Part shown: piece by piece, positions 51,431-61,749 of the stretch
How the letters are laid out: the number at the start of each line of letters is the position of its first letter
Numbering within the stretch: position 1 is the stretch's first letter
Assembly (NCBI RefSeq): GCF_015265455.1
Contig: NZ_CP054492.1
Coordinates: 1,550,001-1,614,000, forward strand
Source: Candidatus Sulfurimonas baltica
GTDB lineage: Bacteria > Campylobacterota > Campylobacteria > Campylobacterales > Sulfurimonadaceae
Direction of reading: 5' to 3'
DNA length: 64,000 nt
Made by a program: the position numbers and the translations under genes
The notes under the pieces: generated by a model
The model's input: only the letters and a program-made list of their open reading frames with translations
Database searches by the model: none
Told to the model about the DNA's origin: nothing

Positions 51431-52810
51431 TTACCCTTGTAAAAAAGTTTCAAAATATGAGAGCTGTTCTTTAGTTCTTACAGTTGATGTGCCGCCAGCT
51501 GAAGTTCTAGCATTCATTGAGTTTTTCAGTATTAAAAACTCAAGCACATCTTCGCTTATTCTCGAGTCAATCTCATGAAGATATTTAAATTCAATGTCAC
51601 TCAAATCTATTTTCAACTCTTCACTTTTTGCGACAGCTTTTCCTGTAATAAAGTGTGCTTCACGGAAAGGAATATCACATTTCTCAACCAAATAATCAGC
51701 TAAATCTGTAGCTGCCAAGTGACCTACAGAACACGCACTTTTCATATTATGAGCTTTTACTTCCATTGTCTTAATAGCTTCTTTTAGAATCTCCAATGAT
51801 ATTTGAGCAGTCTCTACAGAGTCAAAAACACCCTCTTTATCCTCTTGAGTATCCTTGTTGTAAGCTAAAGGTAAACCTTTCATCACAGTCAAAAGACCCA
51901 TTAAAGAACCATAAACACGACCTGTTTTACCTCTAAGGAGTTCTGGAACATCAGGATTTTTCTTTTGTGGCATTATTGATGAACCTGTTGAATATTCATC
52001 GCTTAACTCTACAAAACCAAACTCATAACTAGACCACATTACTAACTCTTCACTTAGACGAGAAATATGCATCATCATAGTAGAGATATTAAACAAAATC
52101 TCTAATGCAAAATCTCTGTCACTAACTGTATCTAAGCAATTTATACTTACGCTGTCAAACCCTAAAAGCTTTGCTGTCATGTCTCTGTCAATTTTATGAG
52201 GAGTACCGGCTAGTGCTGCACAACCAAGAGGAGAAACATTATTTCTTTTGTATGAATCTTCAAATCTCTCTATATCTCGTTTAAACATAGAGAGGTAAGC
52301 ACACAAATGAAAAGCAAAGTTTGTTGGCTGTGCATGTTGCAGATGAGTCATACCTGGTATCAATGTCTCAGTGTGTTTATGGGCTACAACTAAAACTTCA
52401 CTCATTAAAAGTTTTAAACCTTCTACAATTTCTAGATTTCTCTTTAAAACATAGCGACGAAAATCAACTGCAACCTGATCATTTCTGCTTCTTGCAGTAT
52501 GAAGTTTCTTTCCAGCATCACCAATAAGAGCAGTTAATCTTTTTTCAATTCCCATATGCAAATCTTCATCGTGAATATTCCATTCAAAGACATCTGACTC
52601 TATCTCTACAATAATTTGGTTCAATCCATCCGTTATTTTAGTAAGTTCTTCAGTAGTTAAAATATTTTGTTTTGTAAGCATTTGGGCATGAGCCAATGAG
52701 CCTTCAATATCTTCTATATATAGTTTTCTATCAAACATTATTGACGCATTAAATTTATCTAAAAGAGATGAAGCACCTGTCGAAAAACGACCTGACCACA
52801 TTTTATCCAT
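51431..52810 (-). CDS. argH: Argininosuccinate lyase
   Basis: 459 residues. The fumarase-superfamily signature [20 protein letters not shown] is present (quoted in part), together with [18 protein letters not shown] and [11 protein letters not shown]. Last step of arginine synthesis, splitting argininosuccinate into arginine and fumarate. Upstream of the OsmC gene in a probable two-gene unit. The 174 bases before its start hold no gene that I can see. Confidence 0.96.
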   Translation of the reverse strand: MDKMWSGRFSTGASSLLDKFNASIMFDRKLYIEDIEGSLAHAQMLTKQNILTTEELTKITDGLNQIIVEIESDVFEWNIHDEDLHMGIEKRLTALIGDAGKKLHTARSRNDQVAVDFRRYVLKRNLEIVEGLKLLMSEVLVVAHKHTETLIPGMTHLQHAQPTNFAFHLCAYLSMFKRDIERFEDSYKRNNVSPLGCAALAGTPHKIDRDMTAKLLGFDSVSINCLDTVSDRDFALEILFNISTMMMHISRLSEELVMWSSYEFGFVELSDEYSTGSSIMPQKKNPDVPELLRGKTGRVYGSLMGLLTVMKGLPLAYNKDTQEDKEGVFDSVETAQISLEILKEAIKTMEVKAHNMKSACSVGHLAATDLADYLVEKCDIPFREAHFITGKAVAKSEELKIDLSDIEFKYLHEIDSRISEDVLEFLILKNSMNARTSAGGTSTVRTKEQLSYFETFLQG

Positions 52811-52984
52811 AATAATTTCCTTAAATTAATTTCATATTTGTTTTGGCAAAATGTACATAACCATAGTGCCTTGTAGTTATTTAAAAGTTTGGTATTTTAG
52901 CGAAATTAATTTATTTTACAAAGGCATAGAAGTAGAAAGGTAGATAGGGAGTGGTTCTATCTAAAATATATATCGTAGTGTTGA

Positions 52985-53326
52985 TTAATCACATGCAGGT
53001 ACATTACCACTGTCTTTTGCATATTCAACTAAAAAATGTTGTAAATGTTTAACTTTTTTCTTATATTTTTTATCATTAAAATATTTTACAGAGTGTTTGG
53101 CTTTTGTGTTTTCGCTTTGCAGATGAATTTCTGCCAACTTTTCACCTTTATTTGCCATCAACTTTTTCCATTCTCTTTTTTTCTTAGTAGCAATAAACGC
53201 CTGTCCACCCTTGTGGCACTTCACGCATTTTTTCACAAACTCTCTTTGACCTTTATATACAGCCGCACTAGAAGTAAGCGACGTAAAAACAAATATAGAC
53301 AGTAAAAGGACAGAAAACTTGCTCAT
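52985..53326 (-). CDS. Small monohaem cytochrome c
   Basis: 113 residues with a signal peptide (MSKFSVLLLSIFVFTSLTSSA). One haem site, CVKCH, in FVKKCVKCHKGGQAF. The rest is very basic (many Lys) and lacks a clear distal Met. A single Cys near the C-terminus (VPACD) could pair or ligate. Seems a periplasmic electron carrier of the Campylobacterota type, not obviously linked to neighbouring genes. AT-rich flanks of about 100 to 170 bases on each side are gene-free. Confidence 0.85.
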   Translation of the reverse strand: MSKFSVLLLSIFVFTSLTSSAAVYKGQREFVKKCVKCHKGGQAFIATKKKREWKKLMANKGEKLAEIHLQSENTKAKHSVKYFNDKKYKKKVKHLQHFLVEYAKDSGNVPACD

Positions 53327-53423
53327 ATATAAACCTCAAAATTTAATAATAGTCAATATTACATTAGTATTTATTATATTAACCTTATACACAACACAAA
53401 TAAGTATTATTTGATATTAGTAG

Positions 53424-55238
53424 TTATAATTGAAACTTTTCATACGTTTTGTCATCTAAATCCCAGACACCCTTTTGCTTTAATAACTCCACAACACTTG
53501 GTGTACAATCAACATCATCTGGCCATTCTCTGCTGAATCCATCTAACATATTTTTATTAGTTCCATCTACCCCAACCATTAGTCCAGATATAAATATATC
53601 TCTAAGGGCATCAATATTATTTGAAACTCTCCAGATTAGCATGTAAGCATTAAATATGTCATTCTTTTTCTCATCAACAAAAACAACAATTCTAATATTT
53701 GTGCTCAAGCCTACAAGAGCGTTAAAATACTCTTTAGCATTTTTTGTTTTATTTACAGATATAACTGTAATAGGATTTTTTGTTCTTCTCATAAATTGGT
53801 GAAGATTCACAGCATCTGGAATCACCTCTTTAACTCTTTTTAGTAACTCTTCATCACCCAAAAGTTGTGGGGCTTCCACTCTATTAGCAGCTGTTGAATC
53901 AATGCCTAGTTTTCCACCAACAAGCGTTTCAGGTGAAGAGTGATCAAGTGCATCTAAAATTCCTTCAGATATAAAAAGTGATTTTGGGGTAAACCTGTCT
54001 AGGATATATGAAGTTAGCGCTCCATAATTATCTAGCTTTGGAGCATTTTCATCCAAAAAGATTGCATGCTTAACAAAGCTCATCTGACCTGCACCCCAAA
54101 AAGCGTGCATAAACTGTTTTGCATGACCCTTATACTGTGGTTGCATTTTTGCCAAAATCAGATTATGAAAACCTGCATTTTCAGGCATATGATAATCAAC
54201 TAATGCAGGTACGGTAGTCTTTAAAAGCGGGAAAAAAATCTTGCCAGTAGCCCAACCCATATATTTATCTTCTAAAGGTGGCTTACCAACTACTGTTGCC
54301 AAAAATACCTTATCTTTTTTAGTTGTAATTGCATAGACTTCCATGACAGGATAAGGCTCTTCTAGCGTATAGTAACCAGTATGGTCACCAAACGGACCCT
54401 CTACTTTAAGCTCTTGCGTATCTACCCAACCTTCAATCACATAATCAACATCAGCAGGTATATAAAGAGGTGTTGTTATAGATTTAACAAGCTTTGCTGG
54501 AGTTTTAGTAATCAGACCATACATAAGCAACTCATTAACACCATATGGAAGAGGAGCTGTCGCACACCAAGTGTATAGTGGATCGCCACCAATAGCTATA
54601 CTAACAGGCATCTTTTTGCCAGCTTTTTGATACTGATCAAAAAAGTGTGAAGAGTCTTTGTGAATTTGCCAATGCATTCCTAAATGATTTTTATCATAAA
54701 CCTGAAGTCTATACATTCCAAGATTTACCATATCACCATCTAAACTTTGCGTATATACTTGCCCCATAGTAATAAAAGGGCCACCGTCTTGTTCCCAAGT
54801 AGTTAATACAGGCAATTTATAAAGGTCTATATCATCTTCGAGATACTTAACTTTCTGACAAGCACCCTCACCTTTTAAACGTTTTGGAAAAATATTTTTT
54901 AGTGAAAAAAGCTCACTTGCCATTGAGACTTTGTCCATAAAACTAGATGGTGGTTTCATATGGAGAAGTTTAGTTATCTCATCAGCTACAGACTCAATAG
55001 TTCTGCCAAAAAGTAGCTCACAGCGTCTATAAGAGCCAAATACATTCATAAATACCGGCTCATCAAATTTTACACCGCTTTTTTTATCTACAACATTTGT
55101 AAAAAGAAGGGCTTTACCGCCATCCTTTTTCTTTACCTCTGCATAGGCAATATGAGGAATCTCTAAATATATATCTAGCTCTAAATCAATAATTTTTAGT
55201 TCATCGTTTTTTTTTAAAAGTTCTATCGTTTTTTTCAT
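53424..55238 (-). CDS. UbiD-family decarboxylase, probable menaquinone biosynthesis (MqnL-like)
   Basis: 604 residues. UbiD features: TTWEQDGGPFITMGQVYTQ, GMYRLQVYDKNHLGMHWQIHKDSSHFF, FGDHTGYYTLEEPYPVMEVYAI and GPFITMG-type prFMN-binding residues (Arg/Glu/Glu region). Length matches the longer Campylobacterota form used in menaquinone synthesis. The futalosine route is standard in this group and uses this decarboxylase with UbiX and prenyltransferase MqnP; that assignment is inference from group and length. Last gene of the DUF2018-to-ubiD run. Confidence 0.87.
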   Translation of the reverse strand: MKKTIELLKKNDELKIIDLELDIYLEIPHIAYAEVKKKDGGKALLFTNVVDKKSGVKFDEPVFMNVFGSYRRCELLFGRTIESVADEITKLLHMKPPSSFMDKVSMASELFSLKNIFPKRLKGEGACQKVKYLEDDIDLYKLPVLTTWEQDGGPFITMGQVYTQSLDGDMVNLGMYRLQVYDKNHLGMHWQIHKDSSHFFDQYQKAGKKMPVSIAIGGDPLYTWCATAPLPYGVNELLMYGLITKTPAKLVKSITTPLYIPADVDYVIEGWVDTQELKVEGPFGDHTGYYTLEEPYPVMEVYAITTKKDKVFLATVVGKPPLEDKYMGWATGKIFFPLLKTTVPALVDYHMPENAGFHNLILAKMQPQYKGHAKQFMHAFWGAGQMSFVKHAIFLDENAPKLDNYGALTSYILDRFTPKSLFISEGILDALDHSSPETLVGGKLGIDSTAANRVEAPQLLGDEELLKRVKEVIPDAVNLHQFMRRTKNPITVISVNKTKNAKEYFNALVGLSTNIRIVVFVDEKKNDIFNAYMLIWRVSNNIDALRDIFISGLMVGVDGTNKNMLDGFSREWPDDVDCTPSVVELLKQKGVWDLDDKTYEKFQL

Positions 55239-55277
55239 AATTTTTCTTTATTTTTATTTATTTTATTCAGTAATTGT

Positions 55278-56237
55278 TTATAATCTTTGTGGCATTTCAT
55301 CTTTAAATGCTGTTTCTTCTGCTTTTTTCAATAGTTCTAGTGCGCCATTATCTATCATTTTTTTTGCCATCTCAAAACCCAGATTTTTGGATTCATCTAC
55401 ATGTAACACTACTTTTTCATTCATAATATTTGTTCCATTAGGAAAACCAAGCATAACTCTAAAAGTTATTTCGTCTTTGTTTTTTACCGCGTTACATGCA
55501 ACAGGTGCTGAACACCCTGCTCCAATTTTACTAATAAAATCTCTCTCTATTTTTGTACAGATAAGAGTGTCTTCATCGTTTAGACTCATAGCTATCTCAC
55601 GAATTTTATCATCTCCACAGACTATCTCAATTCCAAGTGCTGCTTGCCCCATCGGAGGTATCATCATATCAAGTGAGAGTTTTTGCGTGTATGGAATATC
55701 TTTAAGCAAATCTAGTCTATTAAGTCCTATCCAAGCCAATATAATCGCATCATATTGAGCTTCACCTAGTTTTCTAAGTCTTGTATTTACATTACCTCTT
55801 AAATCTTTTACTTTTAAGTCTGGTCGTTGTTTCAAAAGTTGCATTCTTCTTCTCAGGCTTGTCGTTCCAACTACTGCACCTTGGGGCAACTTCTCAAGAG
55901 ATTCATACTTGTGTGATAAAAAGACATCACTTTGGTCTTGTCTTTGAGTAACAGCTACCAATTCTAGACCTTTTGGTATATATGTCGGAACATCTTTTAG
56001 ACTATGTACTGCTATGTCTGCGTTGCCTGCTAGCATCTCATCTTCAAGCTCTTTTGTAAAATGACCTTTTCCGCCAATCAAAGCTAGCGGCTTGTCTAAA
56101 ACTTTATCCCCATTACTCACAATTTTATTTAACTCAACTGTTATATCAGGATAAGATGCTTCTATTCTATCTTTAATATGATACGCCTGCCAAAGTGCTA
56201 AATCAGAGACTCTTGTTGCTATTGTTAATTTTTTCAT
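55278..56237 (-). CDS. hemC: Porphobilinogen deaminase (hydroxymethylbilane synthase)
   Basis: 319 residues. The dipyrromethane-cofactor cysteine lies in GAGCSAPVACNA (about residue 245), and TRVSDLALWQA, SLKDVPT and TTSLRRRMQLL are diagnostic. Polymerises four porphobilinogens into hydroxymethylbilane in haem synthesis. The position beside hemA in the same run makes a haem cluster. Adjacent to the dsb-like gene with no gap. Confidence 0.96.
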   Translation of the reverse strand: MKKLTIATRVSDLALWQAYHIKDRIEASYPDITVELNKIVSNGDKVLDKPLALIGGKGHFTKELEDEMLAGNADIAVHSLKDVPTYIPKGLELVAVTQRQDQSDVFLSHKYESLEKLPQGAVVGTTSLRRRMQLLKQRPDLKVKDLRGNVNTRLRKLGEAQYDAIILAWIGLNRLDLLKDIPYTQKLSLDMMIPPMGQAALGIEIVCGDDKIREIAMSLNDEDTLICTKIERDFISKIGAGCSAPVACNAVKNKDEITFRVMLGFPNGTNIMNEKVVLHVDESKNLGFEMAKKMIDNGALELLKKAEETAFKDEMPQRL

Positions 56238-57068
56238 CTATTTAGCTTCTTTATATTTATTTTTAGTTCTATCCATATCGCCATCAAAAAATATTGTTGG
56301 TGTTCCTCTGACCATTACAAGGTCGGCCACTTTTAAATCATGTTCTATATGCTGTGAAACTTTTTTTGAGAGCAAATCTGACTTATTTATGTTTGAATTC
56401 ATTGTTTTATTGAATTTTTCCAATATTACATCAACTGATTTTTCTCTTGGATCAACTTCTACTTTGTAAAGGCTAAGAAGCACATTTTTTTCACCTTTAA
56501 GTTCAAGAGCTACAGCTGCTTTAACCAGCTCTACAGCTGCCGGATGAAGTGACGGAAGTGGAAAATGGTAATAATATATTGCAAACTTTTTTGGATATTT
56601 TTTCATATAGTTAATTGCCTCTGGTACATAACTCCTACAAAATGGGCATAACGGATCTGAAAAAATAACTACCTTATGCTTAGCATTGCTATCGCCATAA
56701 ATCAAGTTCTCTTTGCTGTAATATTCATCTTTAAATGGCAATGAAACCAAGTCACCGACATTGCTACTACTTTCAATATCATACAACTCTTTTGTTATCA
56801 CATTGCCATCAGAAAACCAAACCATTTTTTGAGTAACTTTTCGTTTATCTTTTTTAACTACTGCATCCAACTCAACAAAATATGCCGTCCACTCTTCTCT
56901 TTGTTTTACGATAACCTCATTTATGACTCTAACGTTTACCGACTCTAAGCTTGGATTATTGCTAAAATTATTTTTTAAAAAATCCTCAACTTTTTCACTT
57001 GCAGAACCTGCTTCTAATATACTACTTAATAGAACTGTTATCGCTAATAATTTCAACATCGATGACAT
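56238..57068 (-). CDS. Thiol:disulfide interchange protein, DsbA/DsbC-like
   Basis: 276 residues. Signal peptide (SSMLKLLAITVLLSSILEAG), an N-terminal region of about 120 residues, then a thioredoxin-like domain with CPFC (DPLCPFCRSYVP) and a cis-Pro loop in RGTPTIFFDG. Layout fits a DsbC/DsbG-like isomerase or a periplasmic DsbA-type oxidase; the N-terminal region may dimerise. AAGGATACAA before the first ATG supports this start. It overlaps the fxsA-like gene by 47 bases, unusually long for this genome. Lies among haem and cytochrome-linked genes, so a role in cytochrome c maturation is possible. Confidence 0.86.
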   Translation of the reverse strand: MSSMLKLLAITVLLSSILEAGSASEKVEDFLKNNFSNNPSLESVNVRVINEVIVKQREEWTAYFVELDAVVKKDKRKVTQKMVWFSDGNVITKELYDIESSSNVGDLVSLPFKDEYYSKENLIYGDSNAKHKVVIFSDPLCPFCRSYVPEAINYMKKYPKKFAIYYYHFPLPSLHPAAVELVKAAVALELKGEKNVLLSLYKVEVDPREKSVDVILEKFNKTMNSNINKSDLLSKKVSQHIEHDLKVADLVMVRGTPTIFFDGDMDRTKNKYKEAK

Positions 57069-57450
57069 TTGTATCCTTTTTTATATTTTTAGTTTCAAAA
57101 TTTGTTTTACACTTTCCTGATTTTACATTATAACGATTAACCGCCATAGTAGTAAAAGCACTAAATTGTAATAATACACCAAGTATATCTGTTAAAAACC
57201 CTGGTATTATTAGTAAAATACCGCCAAGTATTGTAAAAAGATTTAATCTTTGAAATTGTTCTAAGTCTATACAGCTGTAAGAGACTGCTGTCATATTTTC
57301 AGCTAATGTTTTTCTAAAATTTATTAAAATAGATATACCAAAAAAAGCACTTAATATTATTTCAAAAAATGTCGCCAAACCGCCAATAGCAGATGAAATA
57401 TTTACAGAGATTAGTACTTCTAAAAATAGATATATTACAAAATATATCAT
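57022..57450 (-). CDS. FxsA-family membrane protein
   Basis: 142 residues. Three or four hydrophobic segments (about 2-20, 27-43, 73-92 and nearby) and the signature GGILLIIPGFLTDILGVLLQF identify the FxsA family. In Escherichia coli, FxsA overexpression relieves F-plasmid exclusion of phage T7; its normal role is unknown. Upstream of the dsb-like gene, whose start lies within its last 47 bases. The proS gene lies 1 base upstream. Confidence 0.88.
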   Translation of the reverse strand: MIYFVIYLFLEVLISVNISSAIGGLATFFEIILSAFFGISILINFRKTLAENMTAVSYSCIDLEQFQRLNLFTILGGILLIIPGFLTDILGVLLQFSAFTTMAVNRYNVKSGKCKTNFETKNIKKDTNVIDVEIISDNSSIK

Positions 57451-57451
57451 G

Positions 57452-58756
57452 TTATATTAATCCCATAATATGCTTATAAATATCACCCGTATTAATTGAA
57501 GTTTTCTCTTGCGTTTTTCTATTGTAGACTTGAACATGTCCATTGTCCAACTCTTTTCCAATAATTACAGTATATGGGAAACCAATAAGTTCTGCATCTT
57601 TCATTTTGAAGCCAAATCTCTCTTTTCTGTCATCAAGCATAACTTCAACATTTTCACCTAAAAGTTTCAAGTATAACTCTTCTCCAAGCGTATTTTGTGC
57701 TTCATCCTTAATATTAGAAATCATAATATTTACTATATATGGAGCTGTCTCTTTTGTCCAGATACAACCGTTTTCATCATGATTTTGCTCTATAACCGCA
57801 GCAACCAGTCTACTTACCCCTATACCAAATGTTGCCATCTCAAAAGGTTTTGGTTTTCCATTTTCATCACTAAAGTTTGCTTCTAAAGCACTTGAGTATT
57901 TATCTCCAAGTTGGAAAATGTGTCCAACTTCAATACCTTTTTTAAAGTTAAGTTCTCCACCGCAAACACATTTATCACTTAGTTCTTGTGTTTGTAACTC
58001 TTCATACGATTTCTCATTTAAAGCATCAATCTCTTCTTCATTTGTAAAGATAGTCTCTATGTTTGCGCCGTAATCACAACTTTTACAAACAACTATAGTA
58101 TCTTCACCACTATCAGCTAAAACATGGAACTCTTTACTTCCAGTTCCTCCAATAGCTCCGCTATCAGCCTCTACTACTCTAAAATCAAGTCCAAGTCTTG
58201 TAAAAATCTTTTTATAAGTCACTTCCATCAAGTTAAATTCTCTAATCATATCTTCTTGTGATGCGTGAAAAGAGTATCCATCTTTCATTAAAAACTCACG
58301 ACCACGTAAAAGTCCATATCTAGGTCTTGCTTCATCACGAAATTTAGTATTAATTTGGTATAAGTTGATAGGTAAGTCTTTATAGCTAGTTACTCTATTT
58401 TTAACTAACTCTACCATAGCTTCTTCATTTGTAGGGCTTAGTACAAAATCATTTTGGTGTCTATCAGAAATGCGAAGCATCTCTTTTCCCATAGTATCAG
58501 CACGACCGCTTCTCTCCCATAAACTAATAGGCGTTACAAAACTAAGTTGTACTTCATTGCAACCGGCGTTATCCAACTCCTCTTTTACAATATTTCTAAT
58601 CTTTTCTAATACAATCTTTCCTAATGGCATAAAGTTATAAAGTCCAGCACCTTGCTGGTTTATAAAACCGCCTCGCACCAAAAACTGGTGTGATGGCAAA
58701 GTTGCATCAGAAGGAGCTTCTTTTGTTGTTGGTATAAACGCTCTACTTCTTCTCAT
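57452..58756 (-). CDS. proS: Prolyl-tRNA synthetase lacking the INS editing domain
   Basis: 434 residues against about 560-580 for the usual bacterial-type enzyme. Class II core is intact: motif 2 ([25 protein letters not shown], about 139-163, quoted in part), motif 3 ([14 protein letters not shown], 311-324) and C-terminal anticodon-binding domain. Where the roughly 180-residue INS domain normally sits, only about 27 residues (236-262) lie between C224-x2-C227 and C263-x-C265, zinc-ribbon cysteines that commonly flank INS. So the editing domain that hydrolyses Ala-tRNAPro is missing. The frame is continuous, arguing against a mutation. Overlaps hemA by 14 bases. Confidence 0.93.
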   Translation of the reverse strand: MRRSRAFIPTTKEAPSDATLPSHQFLVRGGFINQQGAGLYNFMPLGKIVLEKIRNIVKEELDNAGCNEVQLSFVTPISLWERSGRADTMGKEMLRISDRHQNDFVLSPTNEEAMVELVKNRVTSYKDLPINLYQINTKFRDEARPRYGLLRGREFLMKDGYSFHASQEDMIREFNLMEVTYKKIFTRLGLDFRVVEADSGAIGGTGSKEFHVLADSGEDTIVVCKSCDYGANIETIFTNEEEIDALNEKSYEELQTQELSDKCVCGGELNFKKGIEVGHIFQLGDKYSSALEANFSDENGKPKPFEMATFGIGVSRLVAAVIEQNHDENGCIWTKETAPYIVNIMISNIKDEAQNTLGEELYLKLLGENVEVMLDDRKERFGFKMKDAELIGFPYTVIIGKELDNGHVQVYNRKTQEKTSINTGDIYKHIMGLI

Positions 58757-60047
58757 TTATCTTTCCTTTAACAAAAAATTGACAGGCATGACCATGTGGG
58801 GCTTCACAAGTATGCTTTTTCATACTAGATAGCATTGCACCAGCCATTGTATCTGACTTTGACTCGTCAGAATTATTTCTCATCTTATATGTCATATCAT
58901 GCAAAAATCTTTTTATTACCTGTTCCCCCATTTTACGAACTTGATCAGAATACTCTTTTGGAATATAGCCACTATTTATAACTCTGTCACTCTCCGCATT
59001 AGCAGCTTCAAAAGCTTTACTATATATCTCTTTTATAATTGGTTCAACATCAAGAGTATCTAGTAATTCAAAGAATTCAACAGTACTTCTTCCAACAATC
59101 CCATGGGCCATTCTTGCGCTATCTTCTCTAGCACTCATATTTTCATCAACAATATTTTTTAAATCGTCTATAACATATAAATTAATTCGTTCATCTTTAT
59201 GGCAACTAATATCACGAGGCAATGCCATATCAAACCAATATCTATCAAAATCGCAAGGTTTTATTATCTCATCTGTAATAATAGCTTTAGGTGCTGATGT
59301 TGCAGTAAATAAAATTTCAAACTCGTTTACTGCAGTTGGCAATTCACTATAGTCTAAAACTTTAGTGCCATTAGCCTCTGCAAAACCATCTGCGTGTTCT
59401 TTAGTTCTATTCATAACATATACATCTGCACCACTTGAGAGCAAATGCTTGGCAGTTATTTCCGACATCTCTCCTACACCAATTATTAGTGCTTTTTTGC
59501 CATCTATATCTTTCAAAACAGACTTTAGCAGTGATACTGCAACACTTGCTATGGAGACAGGCTTAGAAGAAATATCTGTTACATTTCTAACTTTTGCTGC
59601 ACACTTAAAAGCATGATGAACTGCACGTGCCAGTTTTTTACCACCAAAATTATGATCCCCTGCGTATCTAAATGCATCTTTTATTTGACCTGCGATCTGC
59701 GTCTCACCAACTACAATAGAGTCAAGAGAAGATGCAACTGCAAATAGATGATGTATAGCGCTACTGTCATCAAATACATCGGCACGCCCCTCAAGCTCAT
59801 CTACACTTATTTCTGAGTGTTCACTTAGCATTGCGAAGACATGTTCTGTAGCTGATCTCACATCATTGCAGCTAGCAAACACTTCCATCCTATTACATGT
59901 AGATATAAGCATAACTTCATTTATAGCTTCATGATTATGTAGCTTTGTTAAGCATGCATTTAAATGATATTGATCAGAGTAAGATAACTTTTCTCTAATC
60001 TCCATAGTTGAATTTTTATGTGAAAAACTTATATTTAAATAGTGCAT
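58743..60047 (-). CDS. hemA: Glutamyl-tRNA reductase
   Basis: 434 residues. The catalytic Cys is C51 ([11 protein letters not shown]). The NADPH-binding [38 protein letters not shown] and the C-terminal dimerisation helix are present. It starts haem synthesis by reducing glutamyl-tRNA to glutamate-1-semialdehyde. The C-terminal tail has an extra [12 protein letters not shown] with two Cys, a small extension of unclear role. Shares one base with the polyprenyl synthase gene. Confidence 0.95.
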   Translation of the reverse strand: MHYLNISFSHKNSTMEIREKLSYSDQYHLNACLTKLHNHEAINEVMLISTCNRMEVFASCNDVRSATEHVFAMLSEHSEISVDELEGRADVFDDSSAIHHLFAVASSLDSIVVGETQIAGQIKDAFRYAGDHNFGGKKLARAVHHAFKCAAKVRNVTDISSKPVSIASVAVSLLKSVLKDIDGKKALIIGVGEMSEITAKHLLSSGADVYVMNRTKEHADGFAEANGTKVLDYSELPTAVNEFEILFTATSAPKAIITDEIIKPCDFDRYWFDMALPRDISCHKDERINLYVIDDLKNIVDENMSAREDSARMAHGIVGRSTVEFFELLDTLDVEPIIKEIYSKAFEAANAESDRVINSGYIPKEYSDQVRKMGEQVIKRFLHDMTYKMRNNSDESKSDTMAGAMLSSMKKHTCEAPHGHACQFFVKGKINEKK

Positions 60048-60934
60048 CAGTAACTTCTTTTTATCATAGTTTGTAGTATTGAGACCAATTCGGAGTCATC
60101 TTTCATGGCATTCATAGCTTCATTTGAAAGTTTTGCAGCCAATTCAAATGATTTTTCTATTGTTTTATGCTCACTCATCTTCATTTTAATCCAAGTGGTA
60201 TCTTCCTCGTTCAGAGGTTGTGCATGAAGAGATATTAACCGTTTTTTATCCCCAGCATCTAAGAGTTTATACAAGTATATGTACGGAAGTGTGCATTTAC
60301 CTTCGACATAATCATTCATCGCAGGTTTTCCTATGGTTGCCGCATCTGCTGTAATATCTAAAATATCATCAATAATTTGAAAAGAGAGTCCAAGGTTTCT
60401 CCCATAAAGTGCATGAGAAGAAGCATCTTTTCCAACTAGAATAGCACTGGCTTCAGATGCAGCCTCTATTAAGGTAGCAGTCTTGAGATATAACATGTCA
60501 AGATATGTCTCTTCATCAGAATTGAACTCATCTGCCATCTTAACATCCATCATCTCACCCTTAGAAAGAGCGGTTACTGAAGATGCTATTACCCTAGCAA
60601 CATCTTTGTCAAATGAAACCAATTCAGTAAAAGCTTTCGAGTATAGAATATCACCTAGCATAACAGCTGTTTTACTACCGTCTGTAGCATTAACAGAAGG
60701 GATTCCACGTCTAAGGTTAGATTCATCAATGACATCATCATGCAGTAGGCTGGCAGCATGAATAAGTTCTACAATAGCAGCTAAAAGAGGAGCTTGAGGA
60801 GAACTGCTTGCAATCTTTAAAATCAACTTTGCCCGAAGTCTTTTTCCGCCAGATAACATCTCAAAAAGACGAGTAACTTCATCATAATCTATCTCTTTAA
60901 TCAATCTTGCTATTTCGTCTTCTACTCTATGCAT
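60047..60934 (-). CDS. Polyprenyl diphosphate synthase
   Basis: 295 residues. First aspartate-rich motif LLHDDVIDES and second FQIIDDILD, both Asp-rich, with GGKRLRAKL for IPP binding. Makes the isoprenoid chain (octa- or heptaprenyl) for menaquinone side chains. In Campylobacterota this gene lies next to hemA. Chain length cannot be set from sequence by eye. Starts at an ATG overlapping hemA end by one base. Confidence 0.93.
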   Translation of the reverse strand: MHRVEDEIARLIKEIDYDEVTRLFEMLSGGKRLRAKLILKIASSSPQAPLLAAIVELIHAASLLHDDVIDESNLRRGIPSVNATDGSKTAVMLGDILYSKAFTELVSFDKDVARVIASSVTALSKGEMMDVKMADEFNSDEETYLDMLYLKTATLIEAASEASAILVGKDASSHALYGRNLGLSFQIIDDILDITADAATIGKPAMNDYVEGKCTLPYIYLYKLLDAGDKKRLISLHAQPLNEEDTTWIKMKMSEHKTIEKSFELAAKLSNEAMNAMKDDSELVSILQTMIKRSY

Positions 60935-60943
60935 TATCTCTCT

Positions 60944-61360
60944 TTAATTGTTTTTTAAATACTTCAACTCAATATTTCCGGTACCATCAGACAGAAGAAG
61001 CTCCAGATTTGCTTCTCCTGTCTCATGATTAAACTCTTTAAACCTAACCAACACATAGGGTTCAGTGTAAAAATTGGACCCGCTAGGCTTTAAAATAACT
61101 CTAAAACTTTTATTTCTGTTTCTTAAGTAAAGTACGTTTTGAGCCACTATTGTGTCGTATGACCTTAAAATAACAAGACCACCATTTTTGTAAAGTGTCC
61201 ATCTGAATTCAAAAAGCTTTTCTTTATCGTCGTATTTTACAAGAATTTTCTTTTGCTCATCCTTTTTCAAGGATATTTCTTTAATTTCTTTAAACTCATT
61301 AGCAAAAATGACACTAAAGCTAAACAGTAAAAGAGTGAAAACTTTTAAAAGTTGCTTCAA
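60944..61360 (-). CDS. Exported hypothetical protein of the hem-ispB operon
   Basis: 138 residues with signal peptide (MKQLLKVFTLLLFSFSVIFA). Mature part is beta-rich with basic and acidic clusters (KEIKEISLKKDEQKKILVKYDDKEKLFEFRWTLYKNGGLVILRSY). No known domain. It occupies the place of HP0241 in Helicobacter, if that synteny is correct. Located between DUF2018 and the polyprenyl synthase with gaps of 0-10 bases. Confidence 0.82.
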   Translation of the reverse strand: MKQLLKVFTLLLFSFSVIFANEFKEIKEISLKKDEQKKILVKYDDKEKLFEFRWTLYKNGGLVILRSYDTIVAQNVLYLRNRNKSFRVILKPSGSNFYTEPYVLVRFKEFNHETGEANLELLLSDGTGNIELKYLKNN

Positions 61361-61648
61361 TTATTCACTTTTTGAAACTATTTCACCCATAAGTTCAATA
61401 CATAAACTTTTCATTTTACTTTCTACTTCATCACGATTTGTAACCATTAGCATTTTAACTTTATCATCAAAGTCATCACCAAAATGCTCATTTAGTACCA
61501 ATTCCATGGCAGCTCTTTTTTTAATAAAATTTGCTAAATCAAATCTAACAACATCGTTATTAGCCGTAAATACGATATCCATAAGTTTACTCTCTGGAGA
61601 ACCTAAAAATACATCATCTTCATCTTCAAATAGTGCACTATATTTCAT
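61361..61648 (-). CDS. DUF2018-family protein (HP0242-like)
   Basis: 95 residues, all helical by appearance, mostly acidic, no signal. EDDVFLGSPESKLMDIVFTANNDVVRFDLANFIKKRAAMELVLNEHFGDDFDDKV carries the family pattern. The Helicobacter pylori member HP0242 forms an intertwined helical dimer; function is unknown. First gene of the long operon running to ubiD. Confidence 0.87.
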   Translation of the reverse strand: MKYSALFEDEDDVFLGSPESKLMDIVFTANNDVVRFDLANFIKKRAAMELVLNEHFGDDFDDKVKMLMVTNRDEVESKMKSLCIELMGEIVSKSE

Positions 61649-61737
61649 ATATAATTCCTTAAATTTTAAATATTACAGCGATTATATCATCACAATAATA
61701 ATAGTTGCTTAACCCCTCTTATTAAGTCTTATTTTTA

Positions 61738-61743
61738 TACAAT
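61738..61743 (+). promoter_or_regulatory. Putative -10 box immediately before the 61750 start
   Basis: TACAAT within TATACAAT, ending 6 bases before the ATG, with no ribosome binding site: third candidate leaderless start. Confidence 0.4.
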
Positions 61744-61749
61744 ACAAAA

